From the NCBI GenBank assembly GCA_016648135.1, contig JADDOH010023189.1, positions 38,165-102,164 of the forward strand: a stretch of DNA of 64,000 bases, given 5' to 3'. Position numbers and translations under genes: made by a program. The notes beneath the pieces were generated by a model. The model ran no database searches. It was not told the origin of the DNA and saw only the letters and a program-made list of their open reading frames with translations. Shown one piece after another: positions 9,921 through 19,783 of this stretch (positions within the stretch are counted from its first letter, which is position 1; each line of letters starts with the position of its first letter). Source of the stretch: Agrypnia vestita (lineage: Eukaryota > Arthropoda > Insecta > Trichoptera > Phryganeidae).

Positions 9921-12900
9921 ATGTTGTTAAAAGGTTGGAGATATCGTATATTTATTACGGGACTGGTTGGATTCTTAGGAGTAGCCATGTATCCTATAGC
10001 AATTGCTCCAATGATGGATCCCTCATATTATAGTAAGATAAACATAAGTACAGTTTCGTAATTGAAAAGTATATTTATTTAGCATTCGACCTTTAATCAA
10101 TTGTAATATTATTTTAGAAAAAATCCAACAGGAAACTAGGAAAAATATAAAACAAGAAGATATTCAACCCGGAAGTGAGTATTTACAATATTTTCAAGCT
10201 GTTATTCAAACCTCTTTTGACATCTTCAGGCAGTTTTATTCGAAATTTCAAATCTTACCTAAAATATTTATCATTCCTTTTTATGTAATGTTTGCCTGGG
10301 ATTTTTTGCCAATATTATCGATCTTAGGGTTTGTTATTCAATTAACTGCTATTTTCTCTACGATCTTGTGGAACCGCATTACTTGTTATTGCCAGAGGAT
10401 ACTGACACATAGTGTTTTCGACACAGAACTAACTACTAGTCAGAATCTTATATATCACTACCACTGTCCAAAAAAGTATATGATGAGTGAGCGCTGTCAG
10501 ATGTATTCTTGTGTATTTGTATAAATAAAGTAAGATTTAGGCTGAAAAAAGAAGTAAGAATCAAAAGCTAAGGCTCCCCTTGGGCGGGCCCAGTGGGCAT
10601 GACACTGGCTTCTCACACCGAGGGTTCCGGGTTTGATTCCCGATGAGATACAATTAATCTATATGATTTACTCAAGTCTGGGTGTTTCGTGATGTGTTTC
10701 TTTTCTGTAATTGGGCTTGTTGAAGCTTAAAATTAAAAAAAATACAGGTGTAACATGTATATGTAATATAATTTTCCCACAGTCCACAATACTTTACTGG
10801 TGGATTCCTGCCTTAATTATGAGTCAAAAATGTTCAAGCAACCATGACCTAATATCAATAGTTAAGGATGTGATGTAAAAGTTTACATTTTTATTCAATA
10901 TTTCTGACTTAATGTGTTAAATAAAACGGATATTTTATATGAATTGTATAGGACCGTGATAGTACGCTTTCCTGATGACGCTGAATAAAGCCATGTGTTC
11001 ACTAAGGGACAAATTGTCCCTCAACATCCGCGACGTCGCGCACAACATAGGGCAACGGCACAGCATTTCTACATGCCGTCGCAACATTTCCATGCGCACG
11101 GTACCCGAACGAGCTCACCGCGACATTGCACCACGCGTCAGTACCACGTGGTATGTTTACAAGTGAATGCGCATGCGCTATACCACTCAACATGACACAT
11201 GACATTAGTGTGGGGATATGAGATTGTTATCCAACTGATCGAGCTCTAATTGAGCTGTAATTGCAAGTCTGATGTGAGGGCTAACAGCATTCCGTACTAT
11301 TGTATCTTGCTTGGCTATGGAAGGCCCGATTATTTGTAATAAATTTTCAAAATCAATTGTCATTCGAGTGAAATTGACAAAAGATCCGTCAGACATTCGA
11401 AGATCGCATAGAATATCCATCCTTCTTTCTCTTTGCAGTAAATAATTTTGCACCCACCACCATTTTCTCCTCTTACGTTTCGATAAACTCGTTAGAATAA
11501 ATAGATGCGCAGCACTAATCATCATAACCTCACCGGGCGACATTTCCGCGACAAGTGATATGTGAGTCCCGGAGTGTACACGTCAAATAACCGCGTCATT
11601 GTCCCCGAAACATGAGCGTAGATGTTGATGCAACATGCCGCGCGTAATGTTGCGCTATTTGTCCCCTAGTGAATACATAGCTTAAGACTTCAGACAGACA
11701 GAAATGTAGAGATTTTCTTCTCAGTAAAATATACGGTTCACATAAAATAACCGTTTTATTTAGCGCATAAATATGTCCAACAACCGTAATAATAACCTTA
11801 ACTCTTTAATTTCTCATATACATTTTTTGCAAAATGTTGGACTATCATTACAGTAATTTAAATCAATTATGAACAATTCTTTCCCTTTAATACAAGTCAA
11901 ATAAAAGGATAAAAACCTTCCAATTCCGATTGGAAACATGCCAATTGGAATTTTTCAGAGTTTTTTCAGGGGAAACGAATGAATTTTTTTATGATCAATT
12001 TAAATGACTGTAATGATACTTCAGTGTTTTGTAAGAAATATCAGAAATATTGAAAAAAAAATTGGCAACTTTAATATTGCATAACTCCATAACTATTGAT
12101 ATTGATATTAGAAGAACATTATTCTGACCCTGTACGAGTAACTGGAGTAAATTGGAGATGTGACACATTATTTTCATATTACAGACATATTATATTTATT
12201 TATCTTAAATGTATGTGCATATTACAGACAAATTATATTTATTTATCTAATATGTATTGGTGCTATACAGTACTATGCTAAAAGCTTTTCATATTACAAC
12301 AAATAAGTTACGGAATCGTGTACCAATTGACATGCATCACACAACGTCGGGGAAGTAAGATAATTAGGTATAATCAGAATGTACAAAAATGGCAACTTAT
12401 AAAATGCAACATCGTTTATTATATTCATAGCCCGCTTGGGTGGTGTGTCAGTTTATGAATATATTGTGGTAAGTTTCGGTGTTGTCTGAAACATATCCAG
12501 ATTACTTTCACAATTTATAAAACTATGTCACAAAGAATAGGCGAGTTCGTAGCAGCATTAGTCTCACAGTCATTTACGCGGAAAAGGGTGCCTCGAACGG
12601 CGAACAGGGGTATTAAAATTTATTGCCGAGAGCAGTCGATATGACTGTACAATATATTGTAAAGAAACAGTATATCGGCAGACATTCAACGTTTCTGTAG
12701 CATTAGGGGAATGTTAGCATAAGTATGAAACAACAAAGCAAACAATATAAAATTGAGTGACTTGTTAGTGTAGCTGTTACGATTCTCGCCTAGTGATCTA
12801 TGGTTCGAGCCCCATTCCAGAATACCGGGAAGTTAGTCCTATTTTCATAGCAGCGCCAACAAGTGTTTAGCTTAATTTGAGAATAGTAAGAATATCGATG

Positions 12901-13303
12901 TGACACATTCATATTCCGTGTATATTTATTATTTAAAAATAAAATATTTTTGTTTTATTATTCTTTTATTTAAGCATTTAAAATCCATTGCAGTTTAATT
13001 TTATAATTTTTGAACAAGTAGTGCGTCATTTTTCTTTTAATGAGAAAGAAGAGAGCTTCAGAATCACCACCATTGAATTTATATATAAAATTTCCCAAGG
13101 GAGCACAATTTTTTGGTTTGTTAATCACATGATTCAAGCACTGTCTCTTACAAAATACCCTTGTCAATAGTACTGACATTCTTGCCTACAACATTTAAAA
13201 AATGTACGCTTCACAGCGAGTACTTATTACGAGTTATTATTATTAATATTGATTTATTTTTACAGATATGAAGGTTTGGTCCGATCCCTTTGCAAGAAAA
13301 TAA
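9921..13303 (+). CDS. SMIM20: Small integral membrane protein 20 (MITRAC7), cytochrome c oxidase assembly factor
   Basis: Three short exons give a 68-residue protein: 9921-10032, 10118-10174 and 13266-13303, each joined at GT-AG sites in consistent phase. One transmembrane segment lies at about residues 8-26 (IFITGLVGFLGVAMYP). It is followed by a basic/acidic helix with QEDIQPG and the C-terminal signature MKVWSDPFARK. Order and spacing match animal SMIM20/MITRAC7, an inner mitochondrial membrane protein that stabilises newly made COX1. The last exon encodes only 13 residues and lies 3.1 kb away. That intron contains a SINE, a foldback repeat split by a Harbinger element and a second SINE. 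The match is by conserved motifs read by eye; splice sites are inferred from consensus. Confidence 0.85.
10572..10742 (+). repeat. SINE-A copy 1 (tRNA-derived)
   Basis: The head GGGCCCAGTGGGCATGACAC and B-box-like GGGTTTGATTCCC are followed by a body with ATTAATCTATATGAT and an A-rich tail. Other copies lie at 26135-26265 (+) and 35808-35975 (-). It sits in intron 2 of SMIM20. Confidence 0.7.
10790..12125 (+). repeat. Foldback repeat (CAAGCAACCATGACC family) split by a Harbinger element
   Basis: The left half (to 10988) carries AATGTTCAAGCAACCATGAC and the right half (from 11686) carries the inverted counterpart ending in CTATTGATATTGATATTAG. Related copies are at 5800-6030, 26945-27345 and 35118-36151. 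A 694-bp transposon (10989-11682) is inserted in it, so the foldback is the older layer. Confidence 0.55.
10989..11682 (-). mobile_element. PIF/Harbinger non-autonomous element with transposase relic
   Basis: The ends read AGCCATGTGTTCACTAAGGG and, as reverse complement of the right side, AGCTATGTATTCACTAGGGG. The element is flanked by TAA on both sides (10986-10988 and 11683-11685), the 3-bp duplication typical of PIF/Harbinger. On the minus strand at 11205-11543, a 112-codon ORF contains DFENLLQIIGP and VSPHIRLAITAQLE. This resembles the N-terminal part of HARBI1-type DDE transposases; the catalytic portion is absent. It is GC-richer than its surroundings. Confidence 0.75.
12752..12930 (+). 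repeat. SINE-B copy (tRNA-derived)
   Basis: A tRNA-like head (TTAGTGTAGCTGTTACGATT, B box GGTTCGAGCCCC) is followed by a body with AAGTTAGTCCTATTTTCATA and GAATATCGATGTGACAC. The body is shared with copies at 35578-35737 and 48036-48186 on the opposite strand and with a fragment at 4122. It lies in SMIM20 intron 2. Confidence 0.65.
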
Positions 13304-14378
13304 GCTCTCCCAGATGTAGTGTTTTGTTGATACTGTGAAATATGTAGTATTGTAAGTAGTTTGTAATGATTTGTTAAAAATGATTCGATGAATTACTTGT
13401 AAATATATTTCAACAATTAATCAAGATTTTATTTCATATTCTTGTAATTTTTTGTTACCTTTCATGATAATAATAAAAAAAAGGATAATTTATAAAGCTA
13501 CATTTTTGTCAAAATTTCACCTCAAGGGCACTTTATACAAAAAACTGTATAGTCCTATACTACCATTTAAACTTATGGAAATAATTTTTCACAAAGTATT
13601 ACGGACTGTAGAGAGTTCCACACCCTTAGTTCACTAAGTTTGGTCTCTTCTGGCAATGGTTAATTGGTCCTACATCCCTTTCTGTAGCTGAAGTAGAAGC
13701 TGACCTCAGAGTTTGACGTTTTCCGTTCAAGTTATCCGGGATGCAGAGCTCTTGAAGATGTAATGTGTCGTCTTGTACAACCAATACACTTTGAATTCCA
13801 CTCTTTCAGGGAAGCGGAGCCAATGTAAGTCACATAAAGGAGGATCATGATAATCAAACGAACACCCATATAAAAATATTGGCACAGTAGAATCTGAATT
13901 ATGTGAATCTCCATATTATCCGGAAATAAATATATATTTTTAAATCTTGTATAGTTTTCCAAACATGAGTGCAACCATTTTTAAAGCCTTTTTAAACTAT
14001 TTTAAAAATGCAAAAGGGGGATTCATAGCAAGCGAGGGTCGGCTTGATATACAGTAATATTTCATATAGTCTGGGTGATCGATTTCGCCAATATCCAAGA
14101 CTCTTCGAAACCGGACTAATCAATAAATTAAAATACAAGAAATGATATTTTGTTCCAAAAAACAATTTCTCCACTTTTCAATAAATAATCTGCAATAAAA
14201 TTAATTCAAATGTCTTTATTAGAAATGCATAATTTTATAAAATGCATTTTTTCATCATTCATTGTATCGCATAACTTTAAAACCGCATGAAAAATAACCA
14301 CAAAAAATAAACCTGACTATATGAAAGAAAAAACCAATCATTTATGTACCAAAAATAATTTTATGTACTTTTAAAAAA
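13304..14378. other. SMIM20 3' flank and spacer before the DIRS element
   Basis: It contains the SMIM20 3' UTR of unknown length. At 13710-13824 there is a GC-richer stretch with splice-like borders (CTCAG before, GTAAGT after) that could be an orphan exon; see findings. Nothing else coding is recognised. Confidence 0.4.
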
Positions 14379-14423
14379 ATAAAAGAATTTTACCTTCCAT
14401 TAAAATTCCTATTTTGTTTCCCT

Positions 14424-14576
14424 CGACGCCTGGAATCCATTATGAGAGAACAGCCTGCTGTTTCGGCACTTATACACGCGTTCCTACCCCCTCTGATTCC
14501 CTGTTTGCGACAATTTATTCCCGCTGGTATCCCTGTTTCCGGTTACGTCGGCGCAACGGTTTTTCTTTCATATGAC
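14424..14576. repeat. DIRS copy 1 inverted terminal repeat, coding-3' side
   Basis: The stretch begins CGACGCCTGGAATCCATTAT and ends TTTCTTTCATATGAC. It is the near-perfect reverse complement of 18919-19071. A shorter nested inverted repeat brackets it: TAAAATTCCTATTTTGTTTC at about 14401-14420, complemented at about 14620-14650. Confidence 0.85.
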
Positions 14577-14603
14577 TCATAATGCACCAGGTAGGGATTA
14601 CCT

Positions 14604-14702
14604 GGATTCCAGGCGTCGAGGGAAACAAAATAGGAATTTTAATGGAAGGTAAAATTCTTTTATTTTGTGTTCCGTCTCGACGCCTGGAATCCATTATGAG
14701 AG
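14604..14702. repeat. DIRS copy 1 internal complementary region
   Basis: This stretch spans the complement of the coding-3' terminus (ending GTAAAATTCTTTT) fused to the complement of the coding-5' terminus (ATTTTGTGTTCCGTCTCG). The same fused block occurs at about 62510-62620 in copy 2. In DIRS replication such a region is thought to template joining of the two cDNA ends. Confidence 0.8.
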
Positions 14703-14754
14703 ATCTGTTTGTTATCACCTGGTGACCTAGTGGTTCGACGTTATATGTGACTGC

Positions 14755-15894
14755 CTATATTGGCGTAAAGAGAGGCGCTAATGAGCTCTGGGGGCATTGT
14801 TGCTTGGGGTTATCTACTATCTCTCTTTGGTAGAATTTTCGGAAGGTGATTTCACTCTGCCAGTTTCCCCTTGACAAGATCTCCTCTATCGGGTAGTTTT
14901 CCAGCCAATTCAACGAAGCCACAGCAGAACGAACACTTCCTGGCGTTGCTTCCACTCCAGCCTCTCTTAGGATTGACTTGATCCAACCACCTATCATTGT
15001 CCGTGAAGCTGGCTTTACTTCACCTGCTGTCGTCACAAATAGTTCTTTCATGTCCGGCTTTCGTCTCGGCTGTGAGAGTGAGACCAGCTTTCGGATCCAA
15101 AACAAGGGGTTGATGTTCCTTTCATCCGATGCGCTCAACCTCCATCCCGATTGTTTGTGTCTTGCCGTGTCAGTCTTCGCTCCAAAGGCTGGCCATAGCG
15201 TGATGGAGTCTCCTTTGTCGATCAATCGGTCCGGGGTGACTCTGAGAAGTGTCAGATCTTGGACTCTTCGCCCAGATGCCATGATGAGTAGTATGGCCGT
15301 CCTCCTTGACACGTCATACAGGCTGTTCCTTGGCGGGTTTTCACGTAGCCACTCCACCACTACTCGGGGGTTCCAGATCGGGGGTCTCTCAGTGCATCCA
15401 CCAGAAACCGAGATGGCTTTAAGGACGTGCCTGACGAGGAAGTTCGAGCTAATCTTATCTGCATCAAGAGCTGGGCCACAGAAGGATACGATTGCCGATT
15501 TGTGGACCAATATTGTTCGAGGGGCTAGCCCTTCGTGGATGAACAGGTTGGCCAGATATCTTGCCACTGTTGCAGGGGGAGGGTTATGAGGTTGGACAGA
15601 ATGCGTGGTACACCATCGCTGCCACCTATCCCAGGCCGGCTTGTAGGTGTTCAGCGTTGAGCCTCTCCAGCCAGATCTGAACAGCTGCTGTTCCTCCTGG
15701 CTCCAATCCGCTATAGCCTGTTCCCACCCACTGCTATTCTCCAAACTTCCAGTTGGAGGTCCGACACCCTCGGTGGGGGGAAACCCTGTCGACGTATCGA
15801 TCAGGACGCTCTTCAGATCTCTTACGCTTATTGGCCCTCCCTTTGCTCGTTGTTTGAGATCGGCCCTCCAGAATGTCTTCTCCCATCTTGGCAC
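14755..15894 (-). CDS. DIRS tyrosine recombinase (integrase of copy 1)
   Basis: An uninterrupted 379-codon ORF. The N-terminal third contains a SAM-like core-binding domain ([20 protein letters not shown] and [17 protein letters not shown]). The catalytic domain has the first active-site arginine in [14 protein letters not shown] and the tyrosine in FRKFYQRE. The position normally holding HxxR reads [10 protein letters not shown], with no histidine at the expected site. Copy 2 shows the same residues, so this is a property of the family rather than decay. The enzyme would integrate circular cDNA without duplicating the target. Its start overlaps the end of the RNase H frame. The exact initiator is uncertain: the first Met (15894) lies within the overlap. 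Confidence 0.85.
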   Translation of the reverse strand: MPRWEKTFWRADLKQRAKGGPISVRDLKSVLIDTSTGFPPTEGVGPPTGSLENSSGWEQAIADWSQEEQQLFRSGWRGSTLNTYKPAWDRWQRWCTTHSVQPHNPPPATVARYLANLFIHEGLAPRTILVHKSAIVSFCGPALDADKISSNFLVRHVLKAISVSGGCTERPPIWNPRVVVEWLRENPPRNSLYDVSRRTAILLIMASGRRVQDLTLLRVTPDRLIDKGDSITLWPAFGAKTDTARHKQSGWRLSASDERNINPLFWIRKLVSLSQPRRKPDMKELFVTTAGEVKPASRTMIGGWIKSILREAGVEATPGSVRSAVASLNWLENYPIEEILSRGNWQSEITFRKFYQREIVDNPKQQCPQSSLAPLFTPI

Positions 15895-17739
15895 AACTAG
15901 GAGAAAGGGTGCCTCTTGCCAGGTTCAAGTGCGCCAGTACTCTTGGGACGAGATTCGGCGGCGGAAATACCCAGGCCAGCTCGTAATCCCAATGCTGACT
16001 GAATGCGTTGAGATAGGAGGCCGAGCAATCGGTTGAGTCTAGCGACACGTAGTTTGGCACCACATGGGCGGTGGCCGATGCGAAGAGGTCGATCTGAGGA
16101 CGTCCCCATATTCGGAATATTTCCTCTGTCGCTGGTTCCAGGAGGTGCCATTCCGGGAGTGGTGTCCCCCGTGAGAGTCGGTCCGCAATCCCGTTGTATC
16201 TCCCTGGAATGTACTGCGCTGTCAGAGATATTTCCTGCTGGTCGATAAACTCTAGGAGGTCTCGAGTTATCTTCAGAAGGCCCAATGATCTGGTCCCCCC
16301 CTCCTTGTTGATGTAAGCCACTACTGTCTTGTTGTCTGTTTGCAGTAGGGTCTTCGTTCCTCTTAGCAGGTAAGCGTGATCCCTGATCACTGCGTAATCA
16401 GCGAAGGCTTCTTTCTGGTTGGAATGCCACCGCATCTGCTCTGGGGACCACTGGCCTGATATCGTCTTGTCGTCCACCTGGCCGCCCCAACCTGCGTCCG
16501 CTGCGTCTGTAGTCAGGAAGTGGGAGAAGGGGGCTGCGTGTATTGGGCAGGACTCCCCTACGGCCTCCAACCACCACTCTAGGTCTTGCCGACCCGCGGC
16601 AGGAAGCTCCACTGGTCTGGATGGCTCGTGCCTCTGCAGCTGGCGGCTGAATCTCTGCAGTCTTCGGCAATGCAAACGACCCCGAGGGGTGGCGAAGTTT
16701 GCGAAGTTGAGTCTCCCCAAGAGGCCTAGAACCTGCTTGGGGGAGCAACTGCCGGCCTCGATCGGGCGGCGCAGTACTTGGCGAAGGCCAGAGCACTTGC
16801 GGTCCGAGAGGGATTTCTGGTTGGCTTCCCAAGAGGCCTAGAACCTGCTTGGGGGAGCAACTGCCGGCCTCGATCGGGCGGCGCAGTACTTGGCGAAGGC
16901 CAGAGCACTTGTGGTCCGAGAGGGATTTCTGGTTGGCTTCGGTGTCCCAAGTTATGCCCAGAAACTCCAGCTTTTGGGTAGGTATAAGGACACACTTGTC
17001 GCGTTGATGCACCAACCCAGATGCTGGAACAGATTGACCGTCTCTACTGCCTGGGTCGCTAGCAGGTCCCTTGACTGATTGGCCAGAAGGAAGTCGTCCA
17101 GGTAGACTACGGTCCTTATTCCTCTCTTCCGCAAGAGTCCCGCTAGCCAGTTTGACAGCGGTGCGAGCATTCTCGGGGCTGATGACAGGCCAAAGGGCAG
17201 GCAGGTCATCTGGAGAAGTTCCCCTTGGTAGTACAGTCTCAGGAACTTTCGGTGCGATTCCGCTATTGGTAGGTGACAGTATGCCTGGGTTAGGTCGATT
17301 TTCACCAACCAATCTTTGGGCTGGAGGAAGTCTGGGACCCGAAAGTGGTTGAACAGCTTGAAGGGTTTCGCCTCCACAAAGGCAACGCCTTCAGGTTGAA
17401 TATCGGCCTTAGGGAGTTGTCCGACTTCGGAGTTAGAAACAGATTTGAGATGAAGCTCGGAGAATGATCTGCTCTTTCCAGCACGCCTGACATCTTCAGG
17501 GCCTGAATGTGACTCGACATGTCTCGAGACTCCTTCGTGCTGAAGCTGCTCAACAGCTGCCTGGTGGGGAAGACTAACGGAGGTTTGGCCACAAAGGGGA
17601 TTCTCGCGCCCTTGAGGATTCTCAGCACTATAGGTGGTGCCCCGAACTCCTTCCACGTGCTTTGGAACCTCCTCAAGCGTCCTCCCCAGAACTGGTTGTT
17701 CAGCCTCGCGTCATCTTCTACCTCTACGGCTACGGTCAC
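15734..17739 (-). pseudogene. DIRS reverse transcriptase / RNase H, frameshifted
   Basis: The polymerase region lies in at least three frame blocks. The first (17739-17302) carries the N-terminal fingers (FISNLFLTPKSDNSLRPIFN). The second (17656-16952) carries KIDLTQAYCHLPI and the catalytic YLDDFLL. The third (16720-15734) carries the RNase H part (FLTTDAADAGWGGQ, then LLQTDNKTVVAYINKEGG and IADRLSR). The break between blocks 2 and 3 coincides with a 112-bp tandem duplication at about 16715-16938, which shifts the frame by one. The break between blocks 1 and 2 looks like a small indel near 17375. Motifs are typical of DIRS RT-RNase H; this copy cannot make an intact enzyme. Confidence 0.85.
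16715..16938. repeat. 112-bp tandem duplication inside the DIRS polymerase region
   Basis: Two consecutive units, each starting CCAAGAGGCCTAGAACCTGC and ending in GGGATTTCTGGTTGGCTT, differ at very few positions (for example CACTTGCGG versus CACTTGTGG). The period is 112 bp, not a multiple of three, so it frameshifts the RT to RNase H junction. Confidence 0.85.
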
Positions 17740-18745
17740 CAGCGGGTTTTCGGCCGTGGTCTGCCTTCCGGATAGGTCTCCTGTTCGGGTTCCCTGGGCC
17801 TCGCTCCCTGTGCCTCGGCTCCGGCAGAAAGGGCTTACGGGACTGGAGGTATCCCTGGTTCGGAGCTCGACGAGAAGTTGACGGCTGGGGCTGAGATGTT
17901 GACGGTTGGGCCAGGTTTCGGGTTGCGGGCGAGACCATCACCTTCTCCTGGCCCCCGTTCTTTAGGATATACGCCGATAGCTCTTCCCTATTGAACAAGT
18001 ATCCCGAGCTTGGAGGGATTTTGGCCGCACCTTCTCGCACGAAAGGGTCTTTGAAGCCCTCCAATATGGCCTTTCGCCGGTTCAGTATACACTCTGCCCG
18101 TCTGCCGCACACAATCTGCAGGATGTCGTCCGAAATCTTATTGTACGGAGCCAGGGTCTCTCTCTGGGCGAGCAAGGCGTTTGAAAGCGCGGCGAGCGAT
18201 CTTTCCAGCAAGCCAGTATGGGTCGGCGCGTTATCGATCCTTCTCAAGTCGTCGTTCACCGACAATTCCACAAATGTGGGAGTCGCCGCGTAGGTTCTTT
18301 GCGTTTCCGCATAGCGAACGCCTGACCACTCGTCGGAATCGAAGTGTTGCAACTTCGAGATCTGTTCGATCCGCTTCGGGTCCGCTCTCGGTACTGGCGG
18401 CTCCTTCACGACCGTGCTGAGCTTGCCGAACTCCAGCGTATTCTTCGCCCTTCTGAGGCTCGGCGGCGGCTGAATAAAGGACGCATTCGCGTCCTCCACG
18501 CTGGGCTCGCTCGCGGCCACGTGTTCCGGCGTTGGCGGCGTTGTTGATGCAGGAGCCGCGCCGCCCGCTAACAAGGCCTCCGTCAGAGCAGTCACCTGTT
18601 TTAGCAGGTGGTCTACACGCGGGTCGTATGCTACGCGGCGTCTCTTTCGACTCGGTTCTTCGAAAGAAGATCCGTCATTCGAGGATACCGGCGAAGGAGC
18701 TTGCTCGTCCGCCATCTTGTTAACAAAACGTTTGACGAAATTCAC
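17711..18745 (-). CDS. DIRS ORF1, gag-like protein
   Basis: A 344-codon ORF at the 5' end of the element. A Ser/Glu-rich start leads to a basic patch (EEPSRKRRRVAYDPRVDHLL), a Pro/Ala linker, a central helical region (NISDDILQIVCG-type core near residues 200-220) and a Pro/Arg/Gly-rich basic tail suited to nucleic-acid binding. No zinc knuckle is seen. A second in-frame Met ten codons downstream (MADEQAPSP) is an equally good start. Role by position: ORF1 of DIRS elements is regarded as a gag-like nucleocapsid. Its 3' end overlaps the polymerase frame slightly. Confidence 0.75.
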   Translation of the reverse strand: MNFVKRFVNKMADEQAPSPVSSNDGSSFEEPSRKRRRVAYDPRVDHLLKQVTALTEALLAGGAAPASTTPPTPEHVAASEPSVEDANASFIQPPPSLRRAKNTLEFGKLSTVVKEPPVPRADPKRIEQISKLQHFDSDEWSGVRYAETQRTYAATPTFVELSVNDDLRRIDNAPTHTGLLERSLAALSNALLAQRETLAPYNKISDDILQIVCGRRAECILNRRKAILEGFKDPFVREGAAKIPPSSGYLFNREELSAYILKNGGQEKVMVSPATRNLAQPSTSQPQPSTSRRAPNQGYLQSRKPFLPEPRHRERGPGNPNRRPIRKADHGRKPAGDRSRRGRR

Positions 18746-18918
18746 GGGATTTACACTAAAATATCAACGTCCTGTCGCACTATGTTAAAAATTTGTATAG
18801 TCTAATGTTTGTTAACCTAGGGATCAAAAATTAAGGGGGTAGGTTGCAATAGAAACATAAAAAAATCACAACAAAAGTTGGCGTGTCTAGACGCGTGCAA
18901 ATGGCGCGAAACAACGAC

Positions 18919-19071
18919 GTCATATGAAAGAAAAACCGTTGCGCCGACGAAACCGGAAACAGGGATACCAGCGGGAATAAATTGTCGCAAACAGGGAATC
19001 AGAGGGGGTAGGAACGCGTGTATAAGTGCCGAAACAGCAGGCTGTTCTCTCATAATGGATTCCAGGCGTCG
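18919..19071. repeat. DIRS copy 1 inverted terminal repeat, coding-5' side
   Basis: Reverse complement of 14424-14576. It ends GGATTCCAGGCGTCG and is followed by the outer terminal GAGACGGAACACAAAAT. Confidence 0.85.
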
Positions 19072-19088
19072 AGACGGAACACAAAATA

Positions 19089-19783
19089 ACTTTTTTGTAC
19101 TACTCCAGAAGAAAAAAACAAAACAATATATTTATACGTTAGCCACTGACATTGAATATAAAAATTACATATTTTTATTACACTTAACATCACAAAAAAA
19201 CTGAGATAGATCTCTTTCGTGTCAGGCCTGGTCACAGCTGACCATTCTTCTTACTTATTTTTCTTTATTTATCCGAACCATAACATCTTCTAACAATATT
19301 TTTATGCGTATGTTCTGAGAACACAATGCTGGATTTGTCCACGGAGGGATAATTATTAATTAAGAAAAAATTTGATAATGTGGATGTTCTTACGACGGAA
19401 TTGGTGAACGTTGCATTGTGTGGAGTGATCATTAAACCAGCTCATACTGGTTGTAAGACCTGGGCCATCCTATAAAAAGACTTTCATACACATTTCTCAC
19501 ATATATAGCTTCCTCTCTGTGAGACTTCTTTAATTTATCTTAATTCATTTACATTTTTATTCATAACTCTGTCTATCCAGTTTATTTTGAATATTCTTCT
19601 GTAGATTCACATCTCGAATGCCTCAAGTCGCCTTATCGATTCTTTGGCATTCCATAAAATAATATTGATAACACGTAGCATCCGAGCATTCACATTTATA
19701 ATCCAATCCGTTCGTAATCTGTAATTTAACTGAATATTTTATCATCAAAGAAGACTAATTTACTTCTACTAATTCACTTCCAG
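19089..19783. other. DIRS downstream flank, probable POLE intron
   Basis: No exon is recognised. The part at about 19330-19530 (with TTGGTGAACGTTGCATTGTG and CCTATAAAAAGACTTTCATA) has a diverged relative at about 27380-27560. I looked specifically for the POLE exon expected just upstream of 19784 and did not find it. Confidence 0.4.

Larger units (their letters stand above)
14379..19088 (-). mobile_element. DIRS-type tyrosine-recombinase retrotransposon, copy 1 (full length, defective)
   Basis: About 4.7 kb, coding on the minus strand. In coding order it holds a gag-like ORF, reverse transcriptase/RNase H and a tyrosine recombinase. The ends carry inverted repeats of 153 bp (14424-14576 and 18919-19071). 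Near the 3' end, 14604-14702 is an internal complementary region. It joins, in one block, the complements of both outer termini: CAAAATAGGAATTTTAATGG, then on into ATTTTGTGTTCCGTCTCG. That arrangement is the diagnostic feature of DIRS elements and supports replication through a circular intermediate. No target-site duplication is seen, as expected. A second copy starts at 62290. The polymerase region is broken by frameshifts, so this copy is not autonomous. Confidence 0.92.

Noticed and set aside
10288..10524. 78-codon ORF starting MFAWDFLPILSILG in SMIM20 intron 2
   Set aside because: No recognisable domain. It lies between two well-supported exons of SMIM20, and the true last exon with KVWSDPF was found at 13266.
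10610..10660. Possible tRNA gene (GGGTTTGATTCCC B box)
   Set aside because: No cloverleaf can be completed and the unit recurs at 26135 and 35808; it is a SINE.
14978..15589. 203-codon plus-strand ORF within the DIRS element
   Set aside because: Exactly antisense to the tyrosine recombinase; a shadow of a GC-rich coding region.
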